This document shows positions 26,425 to 34,228 of a stretch of DNA of 64,000 nucleotides, piece after piece. The stretch spans positions 2,232,001-2,296,000 of the forward strand of contig OZ241878.1 in NCBI GenBank assembly GCA_965203365.1, given 5' to 3'. The stretch's first letter is position 1; every line of letters starts with the position of its first letter. The notes below the pieces were generated by a model, which did not search any database, was not told the DNA's origin, and saw only the letters and a list, made by a program, of their open reading frames with translations. This DNA comes from VYFG01 sp965203365 (GTDB taxonomy: Bacteria; Pseudomonadota; Gammaproteobacteria; Arenicellales; Poriferihabitantaceae). The position numbers and the translations under genes were made by a program.

Positions 26425-26530
26425 GGCGGCGGAATTGACGCTGGGTCGAGTTCAGGAGGAAGGGAAAGGGAATACCGTCACTCATCCGTTTGATCCGGCA
26501 CCCTGATCCGAATCGCAAGGGCGGGCGAAA

Positions 26531-26560
26531 TTGCATTTTACCTTGTCGGTTCAGTAAAAT
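26531..26560 (+). promoter_or_regulatory. Sigma-70-like promoter upstream of argF
   Basis: TTGCAT and TAAAAT are separated by 18 nt, close to the sigma-70 consensus. Predicted transcription starts about 7 nt downstream, just before a terminator-like hairpin. Confidence 0.55.
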
Positions 26561-26572
26561 GCGGTCTGACAA

Positions 26573-26594
26573 GCACCGTCAGACGGTGCTTTTT
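26573..26594 (+). terminator. Terminator-like hairpin in the argF leader
   Basis: GCACCG and CGGTGC form a 6-bp stem with a 5-nt loop, followed by TTTTT. It lies between the candidate promoter and argF, with no plus-strand gene upstream that would need terminating. It may be an attenuator or give a very short RNA; a longer arginine-rich leader peptide is not evident. Confidence 0.6.
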
Positions 26595-26664
26595 GATTGT
26601 GGAACCTGCCCGTGCCGTACCATGCCATGGGTCACGGAACCGGTTGACTGAAGCGGACCATCCC

Positions 26665-27567
26665 ATGCCCGTGAGACATTTCCTCAGCCTGATGGATCTT
26701 ACACCTGCCGAAATCCGGCAGGTACTGAACCGCTCGGTGCAGATGAAACAGGCACCCCTTGGGAGCGGTGGTATGACACTTCTACATCAGCATACCGCGG
26801 TCCTAGTGTTCGAGAAGTCGTCCACCCGCACCCGCGTTTCCTTCGAAGCCGGCATTAACCAATTGGGCGGCCATGCCATCTTTCTAGCCCCCTCGGATTC
26901 CCAGCTCGGCCGTGGAGAGCCCATCGCGGACACGGCCAAGGTGTTGTCCCGCATGACCAGCCTGATCATCATGCGAACCAGTGATCATGCCCGAGTCGTG
27001 GAAATGGCGCACAATGCGACCATCCCGGTGATCAACGGCCTGTCGGACTTCAGCCACCCCTGCCAACTGCTGGCGGACCTGCAGACCTGGCAGGAACACC
27101 GGGGGGAGATCGCCGGCAAGCGAGTCGCATGGATCGGAGACGGCAACAATGTCTGTCATTCCTGGATGAATGCCGCCACGCAACTCGACTTCCAACTGAT
27201 GATTGCCACACCGGCTGGTTATGAACCGGACATGGATCTGACCAAGGCTCACAGTGACGCAGTCACCTTGGTCCGCGAACCCGTCGTCGCCGCCCGTCAG
27301 GCCGACCTAGTGGTGACCGATACTTGGGCCAGCATGGGCCAGGATGATGAAAAAAACCGGCGTCGGCGGGATTTCCGGGGATTTTGTGTCGACACCGCCC
27401 TGATGGCCAAGGCAAAACCGGACGCCCTGTTCATGCATTGCCTACCGGCATACCGAGGCCTGGAGGTGACGGCCGACGTGATTGATGGGCCGCAAAGCGT
27501 GGTCTGGGATGAGGCGGAAAACCGTCTGCATGCCCAAAAAGCACTCATGGAATTTCTGCTCCACTGA
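26665..27567 (+). CDS. argF: Ornithine carbamoyltransferase
   Basis: This enzyme makes citrulline from ornithine and carbamoyl phosphate in arginine synthesis. The 300-residue protein begins MPVRHFLSLMDLTPAEIRQV. Motifs are the carbamoyl-phosphate site KSSTRTRVSFEAG, HPCQLLADLQT, the ornithine-side loop DTWASMGQDDE and the catalytic MHCLPAYRG. An upstream in-frame TTG would add 24 residues but has no family support. Its stop overlaps the wrbA start by 1 nt (TGATG), so argF and wrbA are co-transcribed. Confidence 0.96.
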   Translation: MPVRHFLSLMDLTPAEIRQVLNRSVQMKQAPLGSGGMTLLHQHTAVLVFEKSSTRTRVSFEAGINQLGGHAIFLAPSDSQLGRGEPIADTAKVLSRMTSLIIMRTSDHARVVEMAHNATIPVINGLSDFSHPCQLLADLQTWQEHRGEIAGKRVAWIGDGNNVCHSWMNAATQLDFQLMIATPAGYEPDMDLTKAHSDAVTLVREPVVAARQADLVVTDTWASMGQDDEKNRRRRDFRGFCVDTALMAKAKPDALFMHCLPAYRGLEVTADVIDGPQSVVWDEAENRLHAQKALMEFLLH

Positions 27568-28169
27568 TGGTTTCGGTTCTGGTGCTTTACTACAGTCGAC
27601 ACGGTTCGGTGGCAGAACTGGCCACCCAAGTGGCTTTTGGCGTGGAAGCCGTGGAAGGCAGTGAGGCCCTCCTCAGGACAGTCCCTCCCGTATCCACTGT
27701 CGCCGAAGCGACCGCGCCCGCAATTCCCGACCAGGGCGATGTCTATGCCAAACCGGAAGATCTCATGGCCTGTGATGCCCTGATCCTAGGCAGTCCAACC
27801 CGTTTCGGCACCATGGCTTCACCCCTCAAGCATTTCCTTGACCAAACCACTCCCCAATGGCTTGCCGGCGCATTGCGGGACAAGCCTGGCGGCGTGTTCA
27901 CATCGACCGCCAGCCTGCATGGTGGGCAGGAGAGCACCCTGCTTGGGATGATGCTCCCTCTCATCCATCACGGAATGGTCATGGTGGGCCTGCCCTTCAG
28001 CGGGACTGTGCTGGCCCACACCCGAACGGGTGGAACTCCCTACGGCGCCAGCCATGTCGCCGGTGCAGACAACAATGATCCCTTGAGTGAAGATGAGATC
28101 CGATTGGCTCGCCTGCTCGGCAGTCGGGTCGCCAAGGCGGCCACTTTACTGAAAGGCACCTCTCTATAA
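27567..28169 (+). CDS. wrbA: NAD(P)H:quinone oxidoreductase, WrbA type
   Basis: WrbA is a cytosolic tetrameric FMN protein that reduces quinones by two electrons. The 200-residue protein has the flavodoxin-like phosphate loop LYYSRHGSVAELA near the N-terminus, followed by LGSPTRFGTMASPLKHFLDQ and FTSTASLHGGQESTLL. The C-terminal GGTPYGASHVAG is a WrbA hallmark. It follows argF with a 1-nt overlap and converges on hda. In Pseudomonas wrbA also lies beside hda and purM/purN, so this is a conserved neighbourhood. Confidence 0.93.
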   Translation: MVSVLVLYYSRHGSVAELATQVAFGVEAVEGSEALLRTVPPVSTVAEATAPAIPDQGDVYAKPEDLMACDALILGSPTRFGTMASPLKHFLDQTTPQWLAGALRDKPGGVFTSTASLHGGQESTLLGMMLPLIHHGMVMVGLPFSGTVLAHTRTGGTPYGASHVAGADNNDPLSEDEIRLARLLGSRVAKAATLLKGTSL

Positions 28170-28187
28170 CGTCTTTTTTCGGGAGCA

Positions 28188-28910
28188 TCAGGGACGATTC
28201 GGTTGGACGTGATCCGCCAAGAGTTCTCGCAGGAAGGGGATGGTGACCCGTCGTTGCCGCGACAGGGAAGTGCCGTCGATTCGGTCCAACAGACGAAACA
28301 ACGATCCGGTATCCCGAGCGTGATGGTGCAAGATGTACTCCACAACGGACGCCGGGATGTCAAACCCCCTCTCCCGGGCGCGTTTCAACAATACCTGTCT
28401 TTTCCCCACATCATCCAGGGGCTGCAACTGAAAGACATTCCCGGCCGTCAGTCGGGAAATCAAATCCGGCATGTTCAGGCCCAGACCTTTCGGTGGCCTG
28501 GAGGCCGCCACCACCAGATTCCCCCCAAATTGGCGTACAGTCTCATACAGGGACAACCATTTCCATTCCATTACCTCTCCCTGCGCGGAAGGGTGCAGAT
28601 CATCCAGGCAAACCAGCAAGCCCGGTTCTCGAAATCCCACCATACAGTCCAGTCCCTGATCGGTGACCGGCAGGTCGCCCGTTAGAAAACGAAAGGGGCG
28701 ACTCAAGGTGCCTGCTGCCACACAACAACTGTGCAAAAGATGCGTCTTTCCGGTTCCATTGTCTCCCCAAAGGTAGACCACTTGTCCCGGTCGGTGACCT
28801 TCCGCCGCAGACTGGACGAAATCGACCAGCATTCGGTTGGGGCCTGCCTCAAAGTTGTCGAAAGTCCATTCGTCCTTTCCACCGGCCGGAATCACGGTCT
28901 GCCAGGTCAC
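28188..28910 (-). CDS. hda: DnaA regulatory inactivator Hda
   Basis: Hda binds the DNA-loaded sliding clamp and stimulates ATP hydrolysis by DnaA, preventing re-initiation. The 240-residue protein resembles the AAA+ part of DnaA: Walker A LWGDNGTGKTHLLHS, Walker B LLVCLDDLHP, and sensor region VVAASRPPKGLGL. The DnaA DNA-binding domain is absent, as expected. A QxxL-type clamp-binding motif is not evident at the extreme N-terminus (MTWQTVIPAG); only a degenerate version can be proposed. Its ATG overlaps the TGA of the upstream phosphatidyltransferase as ATGA. Confidence 0.93.
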   Translation of the reverse strand: MTWQTVIPAGGKDEWTFDNFEAGPNRMLVDFVQSAAEGHRPGQVVYLWGDNGTGKTHLLHSCCVAAGTLSRPFRFLTGDLPVTDQGLDCMVGFREPGLLVCLDDLHPSAQGEVMEWKWLSLYETVRQFGGNLVVAASRPPKGLGLNMPDLISRLTAGNVFQLQPLDDVGKRQVLLKRARERGFDIPASVVEYILHHHARDTGSLFRLLDRIDGTSLSRQRRVTIPFLRELLADHVQPNRP

Positions 28911-29482
28911 TGGGGCTTCTCTTTGATCAGTTCACGTTTGAACCCCCAAATCCAGACGTAGAGGGTTCCACTGACAACCGACGTCACGATCACTCCAAAT
29001 ACCAGCAAATCGACAAGGTATCCAGGTAACAGCGCCCCACTTTGCTCCATGAGGACGAATACCATCAGGGCAATCTGCAAAAATGTGTTCATTTTGCTCC
29101 AGTAGATGGGCTGGATTGGCACCTGATGATCCTCCATGACAATCAGTAAAATCGAATAGCCCCCAATAATCACCAGATCACGGAAAATCACGATCACCAG
29201 CAGATAAAACGGAATGTCTCCCAATATCGCCAGCATCACATAGGAACAGATAATCAGGAGCTTGTCCGCGATGGGATCCAGGATGGACCCGATATATGTC
29301 GCACAATCAAAGCGCTTGGCAATAAAACCATCCAGACCATCGGTGATACCGGCGATCAGGAACACCAGCAGCGCCGCTTCATAGTTTTGTTCTTTCAGGA
29401 CCAGCACGAGGACCGGGCAGGCCGCAATCCGCAGCAGGGTCAACAGGTTGGGGAGGATGGAAACCAAGAGACGCGGTGCCAC
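28907..29482 (-). CDS. CDP-alcohol phosphatidyltransferase family protein (PgsA-like)
   Basis: The integral membrane enzyme has 191 residues from the GTG used here (MAPRLLVSILPNLLTLLRI); a longer GTG-started version adds 29 polar residues without family support. The catalytic motif is DGFIAKRF followed by GSILDPIAD, i.e. DGx2AK–x8–Gx3Dx3D. The usual arginine after the alanine is lysine, a mild deviation. It joins a phosphate-linked alcohol to a CDP-diacylglycerol. Sequence style is nearest PgsA, but the true alcohol is uncertain. Its TGA overlaps the hda ATG, so both are one operon. Confidence 0.85.
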   Translation of the reverse strand: MAPRLLVSILPNLLTLLRIAACPVLVLVLKEQNYEAALLVFLIAGITDGLDGFIAKRFDCATYIGSILDPIADKLLIICSYVMLAILGDIPFYLLVIVIFRDLVIIGGYSILLIVMEDHQVPIQPIYWSKMNTFLQIALMVFVLMEQSGALLPGYLVDLLVFGVIVTSVVSGTLYVWIWGFKRELIKEKPQ

Positions 29483-29788
29483 AGGGATGAATGTAACGTG
29501 ACAATGGGTATTGTAATTCGGAAAGCCTTGACAATCATTATCTATCCCATGATTTGATGGTATCACCACATCGTTCAGCCCCCTCCCGCTTTAGAGTTTT
29601 TCCAACTCATGATTTCGGTACCACTTTGGTTTCGGCCACTGACGGTAAAATGATCCTCACTTCCAGTCTGGCGGCGACCGGAAAATTCAGCCCCCAAGGG
29701 GCTGATTTCGGCCACCGATGGCATCCATCTCGACGCCAGGGAGTCTGACCGAGGCGATTTCACGACGCAAGGGCCCACTCGGGCCGTG

Positions 29789-30830
29789 TCAGGCGGGTTT
29801 CGGCCGAGCGGGGCCCGGCCCGTCGAATACGGGCTTCTGGAAAGGGGGGAGATGGGGGAGGAATGACCGCCTTCTAAGGCGGCGCCAGGCATCGGCGAAC
29901 ACCTCCGCCGGAGTCCGATACCCCAGCACCTTGCGGGGCCGGCGGTTGATCCGCTCTTCCAGCGCCTGGACCTGAGAGGCCGTCACCTGACGGAAGTCCG
30001 TTCCCTTCGGAAAGGACTGGCGTACCCGGCCGTGGGTCTGCTCGTCCAGGCCCCGTTCCCAAGAGTGGTAAGGAGTGGCAAAGTCCAAGTCAGTCCCGAG
30101 GGCTACCGCGATCTCTCGGTGCCCCGCGAACTCCTTGCCGTTGTCCGTCGTACCCGTATGCACCCGCTGCATCACCCCGATGATCAGGTCGAGCTCCCAA
30201 TCCCCGATCCGGCCCTTGGCCTCCCCGATCAACGGGCGTTCGGCGATGTCCACCCGACCGGGAAGGTGACCGCGTCCCGCAGGTCGCCCTCTCCGCCCGT
30301 TCGGCTGCTTCCCCCGGCGACGCAGGCATTCGTAAAGGCCCCCACCCGCCTTTCGGTCCGCCCGCGTAGATTGGTCGATCCACTCTCGACCGGCCATCCC
30401 TTGTCCGGGTTGTTGAAACCGGCCCGAGATGGGTTCTGGGCTCCATCCGGCCTGCAGCCGGTGTTCGACCATCGCCCAGCGCTCGGGAGTCATCTTCCAG
30501 GGTACAGCCGAGGCGGCCCGATGCCGACTCGTCGCCTTCCCCTGGGCGGGCTGATGTCGATCCCCCCGCTGTCCGCAGTGGCGCGGCGTCTCCCGGGCCA
30601 TCGTGGTGGGGTCCCGTTCGAGCGGGCGGGCGATCTCGCGTTTCGACAACCCCCGATGCCACCCGGCGTGAATCTGGCCTCTTTCGAAATGGGTCAGGGG
30701 GTGGTCGCCGGAAGGCATGAGTATTCTCCGTTGGTTGCAAACAGAGATGGTTTGCCATCCTCTGGCCCCCCGCCATCCGCTTAACTCAAGCGATCAGGCG
30801 ACGGGGCCAAGGGTTGCACTTCAGAGTGGC
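29789..30830 (-). mobile_element. IS30-family element with internally deleted transposase
   Basis: A minus-strand frame (29789-30718) encodes 309 residues of an IS30 transposase. It opens LTHFERGQIHAGWHRGLSKR, then has GRIGDWELDLIIG, TTDNGKEFAGH, FATPYHSWERGLDEQTHG and RQSFPKGTDFRQVT. In intact IS30 enzymes about 60 residues separate the first two catalytic aspartates; here only 19 do, an in-frame loss of about 40 residues. It is therefore probably inactive. The upstream edge carries TTGCACTTCAGAGTGG (30814-30829), also found in the 604 and 40743 repeats. The downstream terminus could not be located. The 219 nt between it and the phosphatidyltransferase hold no gene. Confidence 0.8.
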
Positions 30831-30877
30831 ACGGGAGACATCAAGACGCTTGACCATCACCCATCTGGCCTCATGAA

Positions 30878-31972
30878 ATGAGGCATAATCCACTTTTTGA
30901 TCACTTCGCCTCTCCCTTGACCAATCGACATTCCCCTAGCCAGTCATTGTGCTACCGTGATACGGGGGTGGACATTGATGCTGGCAATGACCTCGTTCGC
31001 CGGATTGGTCCGGCTGTCCGCAGTACCCACCGGCCGGAAGTGTTGGGTGGAATCGGTGGCTTCGGCGCACTGTTCGAGTTACCCCTGAGCCGATACCGAA
31101 ATCCAGTACTGGTTTCTGGTACGGACGGTGTCGGCACGAAGCTGAAGCTGGCCGCCACTCTCGGGGCTCACGGGACCGTCGGGATCGATCTGGTGGCGAT
31201 GTGTGTCAACGATATCCTCGCTGCCGGTGCCGAACCCCTCTACTTCCTGGATTATCTTGCCACGGGAAAACTGGATGTCGAACTCGCTCAAACCGTCATT
31301 GAGGGGATTGTCGAAGGGTGCCGGCAGGCCGGCTGCGCCTTGGCCGGTGGAGAAACGGCTGAAATGCCCGGGATGTACCGCGGGAAAGACTATGACCTCG
31401 CCGGATTTGCTGTGGGCATTGTCGAGAAAGACCACATGCTCAATCCAGCGAACGTACGGCCCGGTCAGATCCTTCTGGGCCTGACATCTTCTGGACCCCA
31501 CTCCAATGGCTACTCCCTGATCCGGGAAATCCTGCAGCAAAGCGGCACCGATCCGCATACCCCATTCGGACCCACGACGATCGGAAAAGCCCTGCTGGAG
31601 CCCACACGAATCTATGTCCCATCCGTACTCCAACTGCTGGAGTCGATTCCTATCAGCGCACTGGCCCATATTACCGGCGGGGGAATCAGTGACAACCTGC
31701 CACGAGCTCTTCCGGAGGGCACCACTGCCGTGGTAGATCTGTCTTCGTGGATGATGCCGGCCGTGTTCGACTGGCTGCAGACAACCGGGGGGATTACCCA
31801 AAAGGAGATGTTGCGTACATTCAATTGTGGCATCGGGATGATTCTGATCCTGGATAAGGCTCAAGAGGAACCAGCCCTGTCCCTCCTGCGCCGCCAGGGA
31901 CAGGACGCCTTTGTCATGGGACATGTCGAATCCAGTCCGGGAAAGACGACGACCCGTTACGTGAACTCGTGA
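30878..31972 (+). CDS. purM: Phosphoribosylformylglycinamidine cyclo-ligase
   Basis: PurM (AIR synthetase) closes the imidazole ring in purine synthesis. The core matches throughout: CYRDTGVDIDAGNDLVRRI, GGFGALFEL, SGTDGVGTKLKLA, GGETAEMPGMY and the C-terminal HITGGGISDNLPRALP. The ATG used adds 13 residues (MRHNPLFDH...) before the usual start; an in-frame TTG at 30917 giving MTNRHSPSQSLCY fits relatives better. First gene of purM–purN–DUF3108–GNAT. The IS30 element lies just upstream, so the original promoter may have been replaced or lost. Confidence 0.95.
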   Translation: MRHNPLFDHFASPLTNRHSPSQSLCYRDTGVDIDAGNDLVRRIGPAVRSTHRPEVLGGIGGFGALFELPLSRYRNPVLVSGTDGVGTKLKLAATLGAHGTVGIDLVAMCVNDILAAGAEPLYFLDYLATGKLDVELAQTVIEGIVEGCRQAGCALAGGETAEMPGMYRGKDYDLAGFAVGIVEKDHMLNPANVRPGQILLGLTSSGPHSNGYSLIREILQQSGTDPHTPFGPTTIGKALLEPTRIYVPSVLQLLESIPISALAHITGGGISDNLPRALPEGTTAVVDLSSWMMPAVFDWLQTTGGITQKEMLRTFNCGIGMILILDKAQEEPALSLLRRQGQDAFVMGHVESSPGKTTTRYVNS

Positions 31973-31990
31973 CCCGATCAGAATGAATCG

Positions 31991-32569
31991 ATGCTGACGT
32001 TGGCGGTGTTGATTTCGGGCCAAGGCAGCAACCTGCAGGCCATTATGGATGCCATCGGCCGAGAGGAGTTGTCTGCTCGCATTGCCGTTGTGATCAGCAA
32101 TCGCCGGGAGGCCCATGGTCTGCACCGGGCTCGGCAGGCCGACATTCCCACTCAGGTCATATCCCATGTTGACTATCCGAATCGTGTCGACTTTGATCAG
32201 GCCCTAGCCCGAACCATCCATCCTCATTCTCCCGACCTGATTATTCTGGCCGGGTTCATGCGGATTTTGGGTGCCTGCTTTGTACAACAGTTCGATGGCC
32301 GGATCCTGAATATCCATCCATCCTTGCTACCCCGATTCCGGGGCATAGATACCCACCGTCGGGTGTTGGTGGCCCAAGAGGCTGAGCACGGGGCCACCGT
32401 CCACGTGGTGACAGAACGACTGGACGATGGCCCGATCGTCATGCAGGCCACAGTGCCCGTGTTGCCAACCGATGACGCCGACACTCTCGCTTCCAGGGTG
32501 CGCACTGAAGAGCATCGGCTGTACCCCTTGGCAATTGCCGAATATGGCCAGACCCTTGGCCTGCTATAG
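31991..32569 (+). CDS. purN: Phosphoribosylglycinamide formyltransferase
   Basis: PurN transfers a formyl group from 10-formyltetrahydrofolate to glycinamide ribonucleotide. The 192-residue protein begins LAVLISGQGSNLQAIMDA. The catalytic Asn-His pair is in LNIHPSLLPRF, and the Asp lies in RLDDGPIVMQ. FAGFM-like folate motif is LAGFMRIL. Spacing of 18 nt to purM and the following DUF3108 gene reproduces the Pseudomonas purM–purN–DUF cluster. Confidence 0.96.
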   Translation: MLTLAVLISGQGSNLQAIMDAIGREELSARIAVVISNRREAHGLHRARQADIPTQVISHVDYPNRVDFDQALARTIHPHSPDLIILAGFMRILGACFVQQFDGRILNIHPSLLPRFRGIDTHRRVLVAQEAEHGATVHVVTERLDDGPIVMQATVPVLPTDDADTLASRVRTEEHRLYPLAIAEYGQTLGLL

Positions 32570-32600
32570 ACAGCCTGCACCCCAGAACCGTGGTGAGACA

Positions 32601-33302
32601 ATGACCGCCCGCCGCCGCGTGATCTTATCGCTCTCATCAGGGGGGTGGCTGATCATGGCACTCTTCGGATGCCTGACAGGCCCGGTCTGGTCCGCGCCCG
32701 GGGAGACATGGCAGTACTCCTATCACTATCGGGGCATGGATGCGGGGAAGATCACCTACACCCTCCAGCAGCAGGGTGATCAGTATCTGGTGAGGGCCGA
32801 GAGCGATCTGAGCCTTGTCGCCAACATGTTCCTTGATGATTTCACCATCGAATCGCGGTATCAGTGGCAAGATGGCATGTTCGTTCTCCAGTCGGGGCGA
32901 GAGTTGACGAGCCAGACTGGGGAGATCAATCGGTACTTCGAGATCGATCATGTTGAACGGAAGATCCGATTTTCCCATCACGACCCGATCCATTTCGAAC
33001 CCGGGACCCGGCTGGATACCTTTCCGTTACCGTGGGGTATGGTGCTGACTGGCCCGGCGCCGAGCGAAGAGATCCTGTATGTGAATTCCAGGCGAGTCTA
33101 CCGGTCAGTGATTAAGCAAGTGCAGCCAGTCTCAATCACCGGCCCGGGCGGCCCATTTGAAACCCTGAGGCTCGACCATGTTGTCCTTGACAAGCCCGGA
33201 CATATTTTCCGCTTGTGGTTTCGGCCGGGGCAGGACCGTGTGCCGACCCGCATTGAATCCGGCCGCAAGGGTCAACTCAGCGTGATGGAGCTGCTGCCGT
33301 GA
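32601..33302 (+). CDS. DUF3108 domain periplasmic protein
   Basis: The protein has 233 residues and a clear signal peptide (LSSGGWLIMALFGCLTGPVW, cleavage near SAP). The mature part begins TWQYSYHYRGMDAGKITYTL and is beta-rich, with AESDLSLVANMFLDDFTIES and RLWFRPGQDRVPTRIES as in the DUF3108 family. The family is exported and of unknown role, possibly a lipid- or polymer-binding beta shell. The frame stays open upstream into purN, but the ATG after GGTGAG is the logical start. Its TGA overlaps the next gene's GTG. Confidence 0.85.
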   Translation: MTARRRVILSLSSGGWLIMALFGCLTGPVWSAPGETWQYSYHYRGMDAGKITYTLQQQGDQYLVRAESDLSLVANMFLDDFTIESRYQWQDGMFVLQSGRELTSQTGEINRYFEIDHVERKIRFSHHDPIHFEPGTRLDTFPLPWGMVLTGPAPSEEILYVNSRRVYRSVIKQVQPVSITGPGGPFETLRLDHVVLDKPGHIFRLWFRPGQDRVPTRIESGRKGQLSVMELLP

Positions 33303-33724
33303 GCGGGTTTGATGTCCGGATCGTGTGCTGGTCTTCCCATGCAAAGACTCTCCAGTCCATCCGGAACCAAGTCTTCATCGAAGAACAGGGCGTGCCCGAA
33401 TCCCTGGAACAGGACCCACGTGACAAGGAATATATGCATGCCCTCGCCACGACGCAGATAGGGGATCCCATCGGAACCGGCCGGCTGTTGCCCGATGGCA
33501 CCATTGGCCGGATGGCCGTGCTGTCAGCGTGGCGGTCCAGAGGCGTGGGCTCAGCGCTGTTGGAATCCCTGTTAACCGAGGCGCGCCATCAAGGGCACCG
33601 GACCGTCGTGCTGAACGCCCAGACATCTGCCAAGCGATTCTACCTCCGTCATGGGTTTGTTCGCGAAGGGGGCGTCTTCATCGAAGCGGGCATCCCCCAT
33701 GTGCGCATGCGCCTGACGCTCTGA
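33299..33724 (+). CDS. GNAT-family N-acetyltransferase (ElaA/YjcF-like)
   Basis: The protein has 141 residues and starts at a GTG that overlaps the preceding stop (GTGA). Motif A for acetyl-CoA binding is GRMAVLSAWRSRGVGSALLE. The N-terminal IRNQVFIEEQGVPESLEQD is typical of the ElaA/YjcF branch, and the end FYLRHGFVREGGVFIEAG carries the substrate loop. Substrate is unknown. Co-transcribed with DUF3108 and the purine genes. Confidence 0.88.
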   Translation: MSGFDVRIVCWSSHAKTLQSIRNQVFIEEQGVPESLEQDPRDKEYMHALATTQIGDPIGTGRLLPDGTIGRMAVLSAWRSRGVGSALLESLLTEARHQGHRTVVLNAQTSAKRFYLRHGFVREGGVFIEAGIPHVRMRLTL

Positions 33725-33854
33725 ACAGAGTCCCGCGGACTCCTTGAGGTGCCCGTGGACCCCAAGTGGCGGATACGGAACTGGGGCAACCACATGACAG
33801 CCCCTTCCCGGCCGCGTCCCGTCGGCCGAATCCACCCATCCCCGAACCCGGTCG

Positions 33855-34217
33855 TCACCACAGTATCAGCCCCCAGGTCGCGACCAGGATCACGAAGGAC
33901 ATGAAGACAGCGGCAGAGCCCATATCCTTGGCCCTTCCGCTCAGTGTGTGCCGCTGATGGCCGAAGCGGTCGACCACGGTTTCAATGGCCGAATTGATCA
34001 ACTCCACCAGCAGAACCAGAAGGATCGTCAGTATCAGCAAGGCCCGCTCCACACCCGTATCACCGAGCCAGATGGCCAGCGGAAGCAGCCATAAACAACC
34101 GAAGGTTTCCAGGCGAAACGCCTCTTCGTTGTGCCATGCGGCCAAGAACCCCTTCCAGGAATTCACCCACGCCATAAGAAAGCGGCGCAGGCTGGTAGGG
34201 TGACCGGGTTTGAACAC
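33855..34217 (-). CDS. dgkA: Diacylglycerol kinase
   Basis: DgkA is a small trimeric inner-membrane kinase that recycles diacylglycerol to phosphatidic acid. The 120-residue protein has three membrane helices. The signature is VELINSAIETVVDRFG and SGRAKDMGSAAVFMS; an earlier AWHNEEAFRLE carries another conserved acidic site. It is just downstream of ptsI (11 nt), so may be transcribed with the nitrogen-PTS genes. The convergent gap to the GNAT gene contains a short GAGTCC/GGACTC stem without a T-run. Confidence 0.94.
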   Translation of the reverse strand: MFKPGHPTSLRRFLMAWVNSWKGFLAAWHNEEAFRLETFGCLWLLPLAIWLGDTGVERALLILTILLVLLVELINSAIETVVDRFGHQRHTLSGRAKDMGSAAVFMSFVILVATWGLILW

Positions 34218-34228
34218 GGACGGGCGGA

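Noticed and set aside
29570..29788. Repeated TTCGGCCAC(T/C)GA motifs resembling ends of an IS21-type element
   Set aside because: Only short partial matches without a bounded inverted repeat or transposase; not enough to call an element.
33728..33742. GAGTCC/GGACTC stem between GNAT and dgkA genes
   Set aside because: Stem is short and no T-run follows on either strand, so a terminator call is not supported.
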